64,000 bases of DNA from Stachybotrys elegans (lineage: Eukaryota; Ascomycota; Sordariomycetes; Hypocreales; Stachybotryaceae): positions 1,721,501-1,785,500 of the forward strand of contig JAGPNK010000007.1 in the NCBI GenBank assembly GCA_020746835.1, in the 5' to 3' direction. A program made the translations under genes and the position numbers. The notes under the pieces are model-generated. The model was not told where the DNA came from, ran no database searches, and saw nothing but the letters and a program-made list of their open reading frames with translations. Numbering within the stretch: the stretch's first letter is position 1; every line of letters begins with the position of its first letter. This document shows, piece after piece, positions 21,599 to 33,600 of the stretch.

Positions 21599-23338
21599 AT
21601 GGGTGATCAGGTAGATGGAACACGCCCAGGCGATGACGGCTTCTCGGATGGCGATGATGATGACCGAAACGCCGTCGAGGTGAGTGTCGGCCTCGAGCTA
21701 CCTCACATCCACTCACGCATGCCAGATCATCATCGACCCGGCCAATCCCTACCGGCGCAAGAGCTCACTCGTATCCTCGGAAACGCAGCGTCTCCGAGTC
21801 CACCCGTCTGAGCTGCGGACGACGGACTGCATGGTACACAAGTTCCTAGACAGCCAGAAAAGCGCCATGGCTGGTCTCGGCGTCCAGTCCCCTTCTGACC
21901 CCCAGAACCTCGAGAGCGCCAACAATGGCTCGCTGGTCGAGAAGCTCAAGACCAAAGGCAGGGCCATACTGGATGCGGCTTCGCTGGAGCACGGCGAGCT
22001 GGGCCAGGCAGACCAGCAGGCGTGGACAAAGGAGATGACCAAGAGCATGTCCGAGGTGGACCTTGCCAACCACAGCGTCGCCGACAATGTCCGCAGCCAT
22101 ATGCTCACCAAGAAGGAGCTCAGCGACATGGCGTGGGGCGTGAGGGAGCTCAGCAGGCGGCTAAGCAGCATGCGCATCCGCGTCCGCGTCAAGACCATCT
22201 TCATCCTGACCAAGATCTACGACCAGGACCTGGTGCCGAAGACGAGGGAGCTCACCCGCTGGCTCCTGGACAAGGACAGGGAGACGCGCTACACCGTCTA
22301 CGTACAAAACACGCTGCGGGAGAGCAAGAAGTTTGACGCCCCGGGCCTGCTGGACGAGCTGGCCGTCAGCTTCGCCAAGGGCGGCGAGATGGACGAGGCC
22401 AGCGCGAGGGCCTACAACAGCAAGCGCCTCAAGTACTGGGACGAGGACATGTGCAAGCAGCGGCCGCAGACGTTTGACTTTATCATCTCGCTCGGGGGCG
22501 ACGGCACCGTCCTGTTCGCCAGCTGGCTCTTCCAGCGCATCGTGCCGCCCGTCATGAGCTTCGCGCTGGGCAGCCTGGGCTTCCTGACCAAGTTCGACTT
22601 TGAGGAGTACGCCTCCGTCATCAACTCGGCCTTTACCAAGGGCGTGACGGTGAGCCTGCGGCTGCGGTTCGAGTGCACCGTCATGAGGAGCCGGCCGCGA
22701 AAGGGCGTGGACGGCGCCTCGAGCGACGAGGACGAGCCGCCGATGCGGGACTTGGTGGAGGAGCTGATTGGCGAGGAGAAGGAGGACGCGCACACGCACT
22801 ACCCCGACGGGACGTACGAGATTCTCAACGAGGTCGTGGTTGACAGAGGACCAAACCCAAGTAAGTTGACCCCTGCTTCCCAAGGACATGCGCTCACAGA
22901 CCAGCCATGTCGTCCACCGAGATGTTTGGCGACGACGAGCACTTCACGTCCATCATGGCCGACGGCGTCTGCGTGTCCACGCCGACAGGGTCGACGGCCT
23001 ACAACCTCGCAGCGGGCGGTTCCCTCTGCCACCCGGAGAACCCGGTGATGCTCGTGACGTCCATCTGCGCGCACACGCTCTCGTTCCGGCCCATCATCCT
23101 GCCGGACACGATTGTGCTGCGCGTGGGCGTGCCGTACGACGCGCGGACGGCGTCGTGGGCCAGCTTCGACGGCAGGGCGCGCGTCGAGCTCAAGCCGGGC
23201 GACTACGTCACCATCAGCGCGAGCCGCTACCCCTTTGCGTCGGTGCAGATGGAGGGCCGGAGGAGCGAGGACTGGGTGAATAGCATAAGCGGGAAGCTGG
23301 GCTGGAACACGAGGCAGAAGCAGAAGGCGTACAAATAG
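21599..23338 (+). CDS. ATP-NAD kinase (UTR1-like)
   Basis: Three exons: 21599-21679, 21726-22860 and 22905-23338; 549 aa with phases closing. It phosphorylates NAD+ to NADP+ with ATP. The diagnostic GGDGT lies in IISLGGDGTVLFASWLF (about residue 284), followed by FALGSLGFLTKF, NEVVVDRGPNPT (completed by splicing exon 2 to 3), and the GVCVSTPTGSTAYNLAAGGS block that binds nucleotide. The N-terminal ~170 residues are less conserved, as in Utr1. There is no obvious mitochondrial presequence, so a cytosolic/nuclear enzyme is favoured. ATG at 21599 is chosen because MGDQVDG is the first start whose exon splices into IIIDPANPYRRK. An in-frame ATG-less extension upstream looks non-coding. Confidence 0.93.
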
Positions 23339-23561
23339 GACTGGCCATGCAAGGCTTTGCGAGCGAAGCGAGCAAATTGAGGAAGACGGTGCTTTTCACC
23401 TCCAGCTTTTAACCAACTGTACGTGTCAGCCCGAAGTGCGAATGCTCTGAAATCTACGTGGGAGGATATCAGCCCAAAAGTGCGAATGCATCTGCAATAT
23501 ACTATCTGCCGTGGCGGGAACCCATTTAGCAGGCTTCATCTCTCCACCCTCCAACGAACCA

Positions 23562-23652
23562 GCTCGCTTAACTCAGTTGGTTAGAGTGTTGTACTAATAC
23601 GAGCACCCGCTCAGATATGCAAAAGTCGCCAGTTCGATCCTGGTAGTGAGCA
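23562..23652 (+). tRNA. tRNA-Ile (anticodon AAT) with 17-nt intron
   Basis: All arms fold. Acceptor gctcgct pairs with agtgagc (one G-T), with discriminator A at 23652. The D arm is actc/gagt and the T arm gccag/ctggt around ttcgatc. The anticodon stem ttgta/tgcaa surrounds loop ctAATa, with anticodon 23596-23598. An intron at 23600-23616 sits in the standard place after position 37; it contains gagc...gctc, which can form a small hairpin. The mature length is 74 nt. The first anticodon A would be modified to inosine to read AUU/AUC/AUA. Confidence 0.93.
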
Positions 23653-23823
23653 TTCGCCATTCTTTTTGCCGATCCCATCTTTTTGTCATCTTTTTGTTGT
23701 AGGGATTTTCGTGCACAGACCATCACTTGCAGATCACTCTGAATGTTCATCTCTCAGCTCTCGGGGCTGCAAAGAAACTTCTACAGTCAATCATAGCCGT
23801 CTTTTTGCAATTACGGCGTAGTC

Positions 23824-24638
23824 ATGGCCTCCTCCTCCCTCCCGGAGGACCTCTTCGACCAGACAACCATCGTCTCGCTGCTCTCGACGCTCGCCATTGT
23901 GGCCGTCGCCTATGGCGCCTCGCTCAAGGCTCTGCCCGCGTCCGCCTCGGGAACCCTGCGCTTCCTCTTCATCTGGCACCTCGCCGACGCGCTGTGCCAC
24001 TTCATCCTCGAGGGCAGCTTCCTCTACCACTGCTTCTTCTCCTGGAAGCACGCCGCCGACGTGGACATCGCCGGCCTGTTCCCCACGCCCTACAACTTCC
24101 TGGGCTACGAGGATTCCCGCGTCTACGGTGCCCAGTCTGGCGGTGCCAACCCCTTTGCTCAGCTGTGGATGGTGTATGCCCGCGCCGATAAGAGATGGGC
24201 GGGTGTCGACTTGGTATTTTCCCCTCAGGCTTAGCTGTTGTTCTTGTTTAGCTTACAACTGTAGGGTGTCGTCAGTCTGGAGCTGCTGACCGTCTTCTTT
24301 GATGGCCCCCTGGCCTTGTACGTCTGCTACTGCCTGTCCAAGCGCGACCCCAAGGCCAGCATCTGGATGATTGTGCTCGCCACGTGCGAAATCTACGGAG
24401 GCATGTTTCCCACCTCGCAAACCGTTCTACCACTGACACGCACGTAGGCTTCATGACCTTTTGCCCCGAGTGGCTGACTGGCAACATCAACCTCGACGGC
24501 AGCAACTTTATGTACCTGTGGGTGTACCTGGTCTTCTTCAACATGCTGTGGGTATTCATCCCCTTCTACACCATCTGGTACTCGGTCAGGGACATCTCCA
24601 ACGCCCTGAGCCTGCGCCAGACGAGGAAGCAGCAGTAG
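23824..24638 (+). CDS. EBP-family (emopamil-binding / EXPERA) membrane protein
   Basis: Three exons: 23824-24213, 24265-24400 and 24448-24638; 238 aa. It has about four or five membrane segments and the EBP landmarks in order: WHLADALCHFILEG (H59, E63), LWMVYARADKRW, LELLTVFFDGPLAL, EIYGGFMTFCPEW and YLWVYLVFFNMLWVFIP. In animals and plants EBP is the sterol delta8-delta7 isomerase of the ER. Fungi use the unrelated Erg2 for that step, so this homologue may have another sterol role or a redundant one. The second intron has a GC donor (gcatgt); the nearest GT alternatives break the frame. Catalytic-type His and Glu are present, so activity is plausible. Confidence 0.88.
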
Positions 24639-27600
24639 AGGCTGGCCTGTCTGTCAAGGCACACTGTATTATTATGATGGGAAACGAAGGGGTTGTGTAA
24701 AATCTGAATCACTTCGAATGGCATGCAAATATCGGCTGCTTGCTGCTTTTTAGAGTGGAAGTCGCTCGCCTTCACATATTTAATATACAAGCACCTGGAA
24801 CGTACCCGCACTTGACACTCAGTGACTGTTACAAGTTCAGCTCTCATCTAAATGTGTATGGGTTTTGTTTCTATTCTTCCCGTTCACCGTTATCTGTATA
24901 GTGCTTGGTATTATATTCTCGCCATAATTCTGCATCGTCCAGCCAATATCACTGTCCGCGTCCTTCTACCCATAATACCTCCTTTACCAATTGTGTTTCT
25001 ACTAGTCGCGCCATGATACTAATCGGGGCCTGTGACAAGACAATGTAATCTCGCGGGCTTTTCACCATCACACGTGCTTCTGTTGCAGCAACGATATGTG
25101 TTGCGTCGCCGCCCAGCGTAGTGATTCTGGGTATGAAGTGCGGTATACCTCGTATGCCACATCCTTTCGAGTAAACTCGGTCAAGTACCAAAGATGCAGA
25201 CATTGAGGCACGGACGCATTGTTGGGAGAGTAATATGACAACATGACGTTGAGTAGTTATTATGGCAGGACGGGTGCCCACCGGAATATATTATATGTCT
25301 AAGTACAAGGTATTGGCGTTCACATCAGTTGCCAAGTTTGGCATCATCTTCACCCATGTATTCAACACGCAACCTTCATTTCGCATCAAAGCAATGCCTC
25401 ATATTTCCCAGGAATGTTCCCAACGCTGCAGCGTATTATTGCCCACGCAGTTTAGGGATGCAACAGAGGAATCCTTAGCCATCGCTCATGTAGCATTCCA
25501 GTGATACTGTGCTGAAGCCTACGTATTCGAGAGTGATCTCAGTGTATATTCGCACATACGTGCAGTAAGGTGTGGGCGAGAGGAGCGTCCTGGTCGTTCC
25601 CGGTGTGAACGGAGGAAGACCCACTCCGTCTCCGGGTATCCCGGAGGGATCCATATATTGTCGGTCCTGATCAGAAGTCGATGAGCGACACATGAACTCA
25701 TGGTATTTCTCGGAGGAGCTCTAGGGTCCGCATGGGAGCAATAGACTGTCGCGGCAGGATAACGCGTTTCTCGCCGTCCTGAGCACCTGATTGCCCACGT
25801 TCCCCGTCCTCGCCTCATGCTGTTCCTTGAACCAAGTCCACAAGTTCACATCCAGCTTTTCATTTCTGCGATTCATCCGCAGATCCATCTCCTAACCACT
25901 GCCTGGACGCCCTTGTTTGTCCAGTGCACATGGCTCCCCGGGGATCTTGCCAGTCAACACAAAGGCCGAGCACTGTTCTTGTATGGGGTCTATACAAGAA
26001 GGCCTCCATCCCATAGCTTCGCCGATGCCTTCACGCACGCAACCAGTCCTACGAGCAGTCCCGGTTCGCATGAATAGGTTGACGCGTATGTTTACTCAGT
26101 TTGCGCGAAATAAAATCTGTCCCCTTTCGTGACATTGTAACCTACACGCAGGAGAGCAGCTGGCTTGGGTGGATAAAGGAGCTTCAGCAACCTGAAGACT
26201 CACCCAGTCCAGTATTCTTTCCGGCATGCGATAGGATTCCTGAGTACTTGGTGGAACTTGCGTGATTAGCAGAATTGCAGCTCGCTTCTCATGGTATAAT
26301 CCAGTGTACAGTTACAACAGACTTCTGCCCCAGGGACATTGCGTGGAAGTGGATGGACATCCGGCGGCGATATGATCACAACTCCCCATCTAATCACCGC
26401 TACACTACAATATCCCATCTGCAGCCGGAATGCCCTCACGACTACCAATTCTCATTGCGTGCTTCGAGATATGACTGCCATGCGATCGCATTGTTGAATG
26501 CGCTGCTGGTTGGTGCGACGCCTCCAGCGCGCTCTCCTTCGAGGCTACCCTGCATTCGTCACTCTCCGGTTCGCGGTGTCAGCGTGCGCCTTCGATCTAG
26601 GCCTTGTCCTCACTAGACGACGCCTGACCTTCACATGCTCTCCTATCAAGCCGACTCTCAGATGCCGTCTTCCTTACTTCCCTTCCACTACCGAGATCCA
26701 TTGGGCCTCAGGCCTGAGGGCGTGGGAATTCGGCATGTTTCTCCAATCAAACACCCCGTTTTGTCTGTGGAATGAGATGGCATCGATTCGATCTGCCGAG
26801 ACCACACCTGCCGCTCGTGGATGCTGGGAGAATATACCGGCGAAGCTGTTGTGCTGGTTGTGGCGTTGATCGTAATACCATGCCCGTGGCAAGCTTCTTG
26901 CCTTTGACTCTGATTGCCCGGACGTTAGCTGGGGTAAGGTTTACTGGGATTCATCTGCTGCGTTGGGCACCTTGAACTACGCTATATTGGGCATACTGTT
27001 CGTTAACCTTGCGGTGGTTCATATGAAGTGTCAATATTCCAGGTTACATTGACCTGTGAATCTTGGCCTCATGTGTTGCCACAAGATACCCAATGAACCC
27101 AGCACTCTCATTTTCACAAAACGGCGCACAGCACGAGGAGATGTGTAACAGTGCGGAACATGCTGTCACAGTAGACTCTACCCGGGACTTTGCCAAACAT
27201 GGCACGCTGACATGTGGCACGATGCGAGCTGAGCAAGCCATCTATGACAAGCCTCTTGCTCATCCATCGCTCCTTATCCGTGTTCAGCACGATTCGGTTA
27301 TGCCGCCCTGGACAATGCCGTATGCAGGCATGGAGAGTAAACAGGAGGAGACAGACACGTGATGCCGTGGTCATGGATCGATGACGGCGCGAGTATCACA
27401 GGAAAGGCGGTGAATTCTGGGTGACCCGTAACGACGCGAGGTCGGCAGATGGCCCTATGCCTGGCGGCGTGGTTGTCTGTCTCATTGGATGGTGACCTTG
27501 GCCATGTTCAAGGTTGAGGCGGCTGCAGGTGAAACGGCATAGCTTCGGTGCAAAGGCCGAAGAAGCAGCACCTGAGAAAATCCCTCCCAGTTAGTGCATA

Positions 27601-30600
27601 TTGCAATCTGACGATCTGCTGAGTCGGGCGGTGCCTCGAGTCAACGCATCGTCAGTCAGCCGGGCACAAATGTGTCGCAAAGTCCAAGAGTCACCCGTCA
27701 ACATCGAATCCCATGCGTCGCCACTTGCCAGCATTGATGCCGGGTGGCTGCATTTGGCAGCGCGTGGGAGGTTGTGACGACAAGGATCGAGGGACAGGCG
27801 TCGGCCACAGTCCGGCACTGCAGCAAGCCCAGCAACATTAGCTGTGTCGAGGCCTTCTAGGCATGCCTGTGTGGAGCGGCCGCTCACCATCCTCCGTCAG
27901 GCAGCTCGGTGCTTGTTCTTGCTTCTTCGCTTGCGATGCAGGCTGTATACCCATTGTGGTAGAGGAAACGGGTCCGGTTGATGAGTGGATGATGGACGTA
28001 TGTTGGCTTATTGCGCCAGAATACGGCGGCGAAAAATGTCCATGGTGATTAGGGAGACGAGACAGGGGAACAGGGGAGGGGGTGGGCTATAGCGAGGAGG
28101 TGTCGCTATTACTCCACACTCTGGACATATCAGATGCCGGTGCAAGCAAACGCGCGGGGGGTGAAGACGTGGAGCTTGGCCAGCAATGAATCCCTTGATT
28201 GGGCAGCTGACGGCTAAGCATCACCCCCTTCGATGCCATTCCGACAACCAACACAAGAATGAAAGAGGCTCGGCTGCCGGGAACCGATGCTGTCTCACTC
28301 CTTTCATGGACCCCCCTCCGAGCGAATGAGAGAGGCAACGGAAATCCTCGGGCATGTGTTTTTCATGTCTCAAAGTGAGCCTTCCATGGACCCTTACTGC
28401 GCAAAAGGCGGTGGCTTTCTTGCCATGCACGCATGCACAGCTGAGTCTTATTGAGAGTCCGGCCCTTGTCCGTGCTGCGTTGTGCCCTTAGCTGAAACTA
28501 TTATACCTCACCGCTCTTGAGCGACCGAACCTCGACAAGAGAAACCACACTGCTTCGTGATGGCTTGATTAATGGAGGGTGCAGGCCCAGAAATTCGAAC
28601 TCCCCCACAACAGGGACGGTAGCTGCACGTCGAGGTAGGCCCAGGCACTGAAAGGAGGGGATAAGAGTGGGTGGGGTGATGGTCTCTGCAGATGCGAATA
28701 TGCCATGTTCTGGTGTTGTCTGACCATTATATGACGGACAAAGAAGCCGAAATAATACTGGCCTGGACAGCGCGTGTCAGCAGCAATCGTGAGTGGATAG
28801 AAGGGGGAGTGTGCGGAGCGTGTTGAGTGTGGCTGGGTCACAAACCCGCCTCTGTGCATGCATTTTGACGCTCCGATGATCTATTAACGCATTATTATCG
28901 TCGATGCGTGAATATCTTGCCCAAGGCCTGGCTATCCTTGCCTCGTAGGACCCATGACACTGGTTTGGGAGCACCGCTAATCCATTTTTATCCATGACAG
29001 ACTCTGGATCCTTGACCTTTGAGGCGCGACACTTGCTTGCTTCCTATCCATAGCCAAGGGTCCATCTCCGAGCTCATTCTCAAATTGGCGCTCCGGTATG
29101 AGGTGATTGAGACGTTGTGAGCTGGAATCCGATGTCCATTCAAACCAAGGCACGGACGGAGCCCCTCCCGTCAGCCAGCGACCGCCAAATCCTGCAAAGT
29201 GCCTGCAAAGTGCCTGTGATGGAAAGGTGGAGGGTCGAGATGGAACCCGATCTTGGTTCATTGCGTCAACAGGCGACGGTGTATCGATGTCCCCTCGTCC
29301 TGTTTTCTCAGTAGCCTCCCACGCCGTGCGGTGATCCCTGCAATGTTTCACCACCCCTCCAAGCACCCTCGTTGGGCGCCTCTCTAGGATTCGTAGGGCT
29401 TCCTGTCCAGCAGGCTTGGGTGGACGCATGAATCCGGCAGGTCTTGGGTGTGGCACCAGGCAAGGTAGTTAAGGCGTCGCCAGACTCGCCCGCTTGGAGG
29501 AAGATCAGCGGCCAGTCGTTGAACAGATGAGACCCTCTTAGCCTCAGCCGTTTGATGGCCAGTCACCTCCGTTGAACCTGAGGCGACATGCATACGTGCC
29601 GCCGATTTTGTCGCCCAGATGTACAAGGTCTTACTTCACAATTGTGCATACCCGCCGCGTAAGCCCAGTAAGAGGATCATGATGAGGGCATGCCATGTAA
29701 CCGAGCCGTGAGCAGCGTGCTGAGATGCCGAATTCATCTCGCTGGTCACGAATCGCCCTGACCGTCTCAAGCGATTCGCCAAGGTGGTTAGATTTCGCTC
29801 CACCCCCCACTGTCGCTGGCACACGGCCCAAGGGTTGGTTTGTCCCAACCAGACAGACCCTGATTAGATCATTACTCGCTGGGCGGATAATCCGGGGCCT
29901 TGGCCAGTTCATTCTACAATAGCGCCGTGATCCATGGAATATTACTGCCACAGGGAGAGCGGAAGTTGCCTGCTGAAGCGGCAAGGAGGAATCTTAGAGC
30001 ATGCAGGAGTAATCTGGACCGACCTGTGAACTGTGCGCTTCCGTCACCGTTTGGACCTCTCCAACTAACTCCCGAGAAACTCGGACACTCGTACAGTGAC
30101 TTGCCGGAGGAGTGGAACCAAGGACATCTTGGTCACCAGTGTATACGGAGCACTTACTTGGCATACCGCAGGCAGATTGCCCGGTGAGCCGAGGGTACCT
30201 TGAGCGGTGACGGGAATCGATCTGCAGGTGCTGATGACTGCATTCTTTGCCCCGGAACTGTTGCAGATGCGAAGGGAGGGTCCGAGTTTTGCTGGGTTCC
30301 AGGTCTAAGCGCACCGTTCTCTGTAACCCAATCGGACATGGCGACAGGGGATAGAGCAATACTGTTTTGTCTCGTCGAGCCAAGAGTGGGCAACTGGGCT
30401 CTTGGAGCCAGGGCTTTGTGGTGCATAATGGCCCCGTTCCATCCATCCAGTCTTGACCCAGAGGCCGAAACTCGATGTAAAGCAAACATGCATGTTTCTG
30501 ACGATCACATGGCGTATGCGGACTACGCCGTCGCACACCCGCGCCATGCACAAGGATCCATATTCATCCAGCAGCTTATGAGGTTGTCTCTCACCTGCCC

Positions 30601-33600
30601 AGCGCCACAAGAGACAAAAATGTTACCATTCATGACAGCCAACGAGACTAGTGGCCAACCCGCCTGAGGCCTAGGAATCCTCCCTTCTTTCTGTGGACCG
30701 GGCTGGTAAGAAAAGCGAGGGTGGCGCCGTCGTCCTGAGAAAGGCAGGCGGTAGCGTAGTATCACCTTAGGCACCAGGTTCGGGCTGTTTAGTTTCACGG
30801 CGTTATAGGTCGTTCCATTGCGCGGCATGGTGCGTTGAGAAAGGTGTGCTGCTCGCATTCGAAGCCCAGACCCGTCTTTTGCGTGCGGATATTATGGGCT
30901 TTCCGGGTGGGAGAGCCCGGGCTAGCTGTATTGGCCAATGAAGCTTGACGAGTCAAGCCAACAAAGCGTCAGGGCTACGTGGCGCAACCCATGGGATGGC
31001 CGCAACCCCTTCAGAAACAGCAGTGTTGCATACATCGTGATGGCGCATCCAGGAAAGTTGGTGTGCTGAGGCGATCGGCAAAGGCTGTATGGCACCTCAG
31101 GGCTTCCTGCGAGCTGCCTGCATGGGTCACTTTTTTCTTCTTCTTTTCGTCCACGGCAGTGCCGCCAGCAAGGTGTCTCAAGCAGTCACACGGGGGTCGT
31201 GACGCAGCGGGGATGCTGCTAGGTCATACATCGATAGTCGAGAGCCTTGAGCTGGCGCCTGGTCATTGGCTCATGGTGGACGCGTTGCAAAGGAGAGTTC
31301 TGGACAGGGTATACGCAAACCCAGATGGCGTACTTCGTTTTTGGCGATGCTCGCACGGGAGGGGGGGCGGATGACAGCGAATTTGTTTGGAAGGGAGGGG
31401 ATTAATTGGTATGTGTGGGTGAAGCCGGGAGAAGGGCTCACCGCACGGCTCCCAGATAACACGAGCATGCGGGAACAGTGTTGCAGGCAATGGCCTCAGG
31501 CTGCAAGGGTCGGTTTGCTGCCTGCTGCCTGCTGCGTGGGCGCATGTCGGTTAGTGGGAAGGAGCCTTCCCACTCACCCTGGGCAATTTCAATTTGCCTG
31601 AGCCAATCAACTATCCAGGCGCCTGTCGCGAGGGAGGCAGGATGAGCTGTGCCGTGGTTTCCTCCCTCCAAAAGGTCTCAAGGTCATGGACTGAATTTTT
31701 AGTCGCAGGGCGATGATGCTGATTCAAGGACAAGCCCGAAGCCTCGCACTGCCGGACTATTACGCCGAGACCACGCCCTCCTTTCTCCTTTTGTCTGCTA
31801 TTCAGGCAAGCCGATCTCCCAGTGGTCCAGGACCTACCTAAATTAGGAGGGTCAGGGTCACGTATGCGTTGAGTCACAATGGGGGCTGAAGTTGGTTGCG
31901 AACATGGGCCGACCGGCTGGTGGAATCGGGAGGATTTTTCCAGACGTTCTATGCCAACAGCCTAAGCACAGGCTAGCAGGAGCCTGACACCTACTACAAC
32001 CCCATGACAGAAGAAGGCTCCTTGCGGGCAAGACAAGGCAGAGATAAGTGGGCATCCCAAGCCTCGACAGAGCGACAGGAAGAGGAGGAGCCAGTGGAGC
32101 AGCCATCCCAACTGTGGTTCTTCAGCGCTCGCCCTTACGAGCATCCATATCCTTCAGGGAGGGGGAGGTTGATCTGACCGTCAGTGGTGGCTTAGGCCCG
32201 AGATGAGGAGGAGCCGGAGGACGAAGCTGCGAGCGCCATTTTGTGTTTGGTTTCTCATCTTGCCATAGCGCTGTGGTACCTACCTGCGGACAGGCATGCC
32301 GCTTCACATGATGCTTTCCCAGGTACCCCCGGATCTCACCTTATCCTCGACCGGCATTTGATGATTTGCTTTGCAAACCGGCATGCAATGTGCCCAGGCG
32401 CTGCCTCTTGTGACCACCAGCGGGCATCAACATGCCAAGCCGCAGCCAAAGGGATGGAACCCAGGCAAGAGGAGTCGTCAACGTCAGCAAACCCGATGAT
32501 GGCTGTTGTTGTCTGTTGTCCGTCATCACGGCGCCGCTCCGCTCAGAATAGCCCACAGCGAGGGATCGGTGGCATTTCAAGACACCGGGCCTAGTCAAGG
32601 CGATGGGTGCACGGCGCAACCTGGACTGTTACGGGACATGGATACCTGCTTGGTGTACAGTCCAGCCAGTATTACATTACCGAAAGCTACAGGACCTTCT
32701 CAGGTACCCTAACCATGTCCACCGATCCGCAAGGCCACCGTGGCGGCAGAAATAGATTGGCCGTAGGAAGTAACCTCGAACCGCCCACCTGCGCCCTGGG
32801 CCTAAGAGGGGACTGACGGACATGCCGGGCCCATGCCCGTTACTGGGCGGCACCATGCTACCACTATGTACAAGCCTTGTCTACGTTCCAGCACATTTGA
32901 GAATCCTTGACGCCGTGGTTCAGGGCAGGTAGAGCCGAGTCCACCAGCCTGTTCAGGTGCCCCAGAAAGATGGAGCACGAGCAAGAATTGACTTGTTATT
33001 GTCCCCCCTCGCCTACTCTCACAAACTGCCCCCTCCTATCGGTACCAGGGCTTGTGAGCAGCGAATGGAAGAAGTGCCACTTCAGGCCAGGCGCTCAGTC
33101 ACGTCTGGTGCTAGGACTAGGACCACCGCCAACGCCAGACAATGGTATTCTCACCATTGGACACTGCCCAACTTAGCAGCCAGAACTGGCTTGGTATTAC
33201 GTGGCATCGGCATCAGTACAGAACGCCCATATCAACCAGCCCGGCTACTTATCCGTTGGTATGGTGGCCAAGGGCGTTTCCAACAGCCGACTCGTGTGAT
33301 ATTAGCACGAGATTTGCGTGCCGCCCGCTGGCACAGCTTCACAAAGTCTTTTCTGGATCCTGCACCCATCAGTTTCTGAATGCATCCACTAATAGGCCAC
33401 ATCGACGGAGCACCTGGGATAGATCATGGGAGGCTGGTTCAGGTTACCAGGTGTCCTGGGTTGGCCTGACGCTTGGCGTGCCACCAAGTCACAATGCACG
33501 CACACACTTTGCACATCGGGCGGACAAGCGGGTAGCCGGGCATGGACACGAAAATGGAAATAGGTATGGATGAGCGTCCCTGTGTCTGCGCTTGCAGTGC

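Noticed and set aside
22161..22889. 242-codon open frame on minus strand inside the NAD kinase gene
   Set aside because: Antisense shadow; Leu/Val/Arg-rich low complexity typical of reading high-GC codons backwards.
18878..23338. Operon-like functional cluster
   Set aside because: Genes are on opposite strands and monocistronic; only promoter sharing is plausible.
23824..24638. ERG2-type sterol isomerase
   Set aside because: The motifs are those of EBP/EXPERA proteins, not of the sigma-1-receptor-like Erg2 family.
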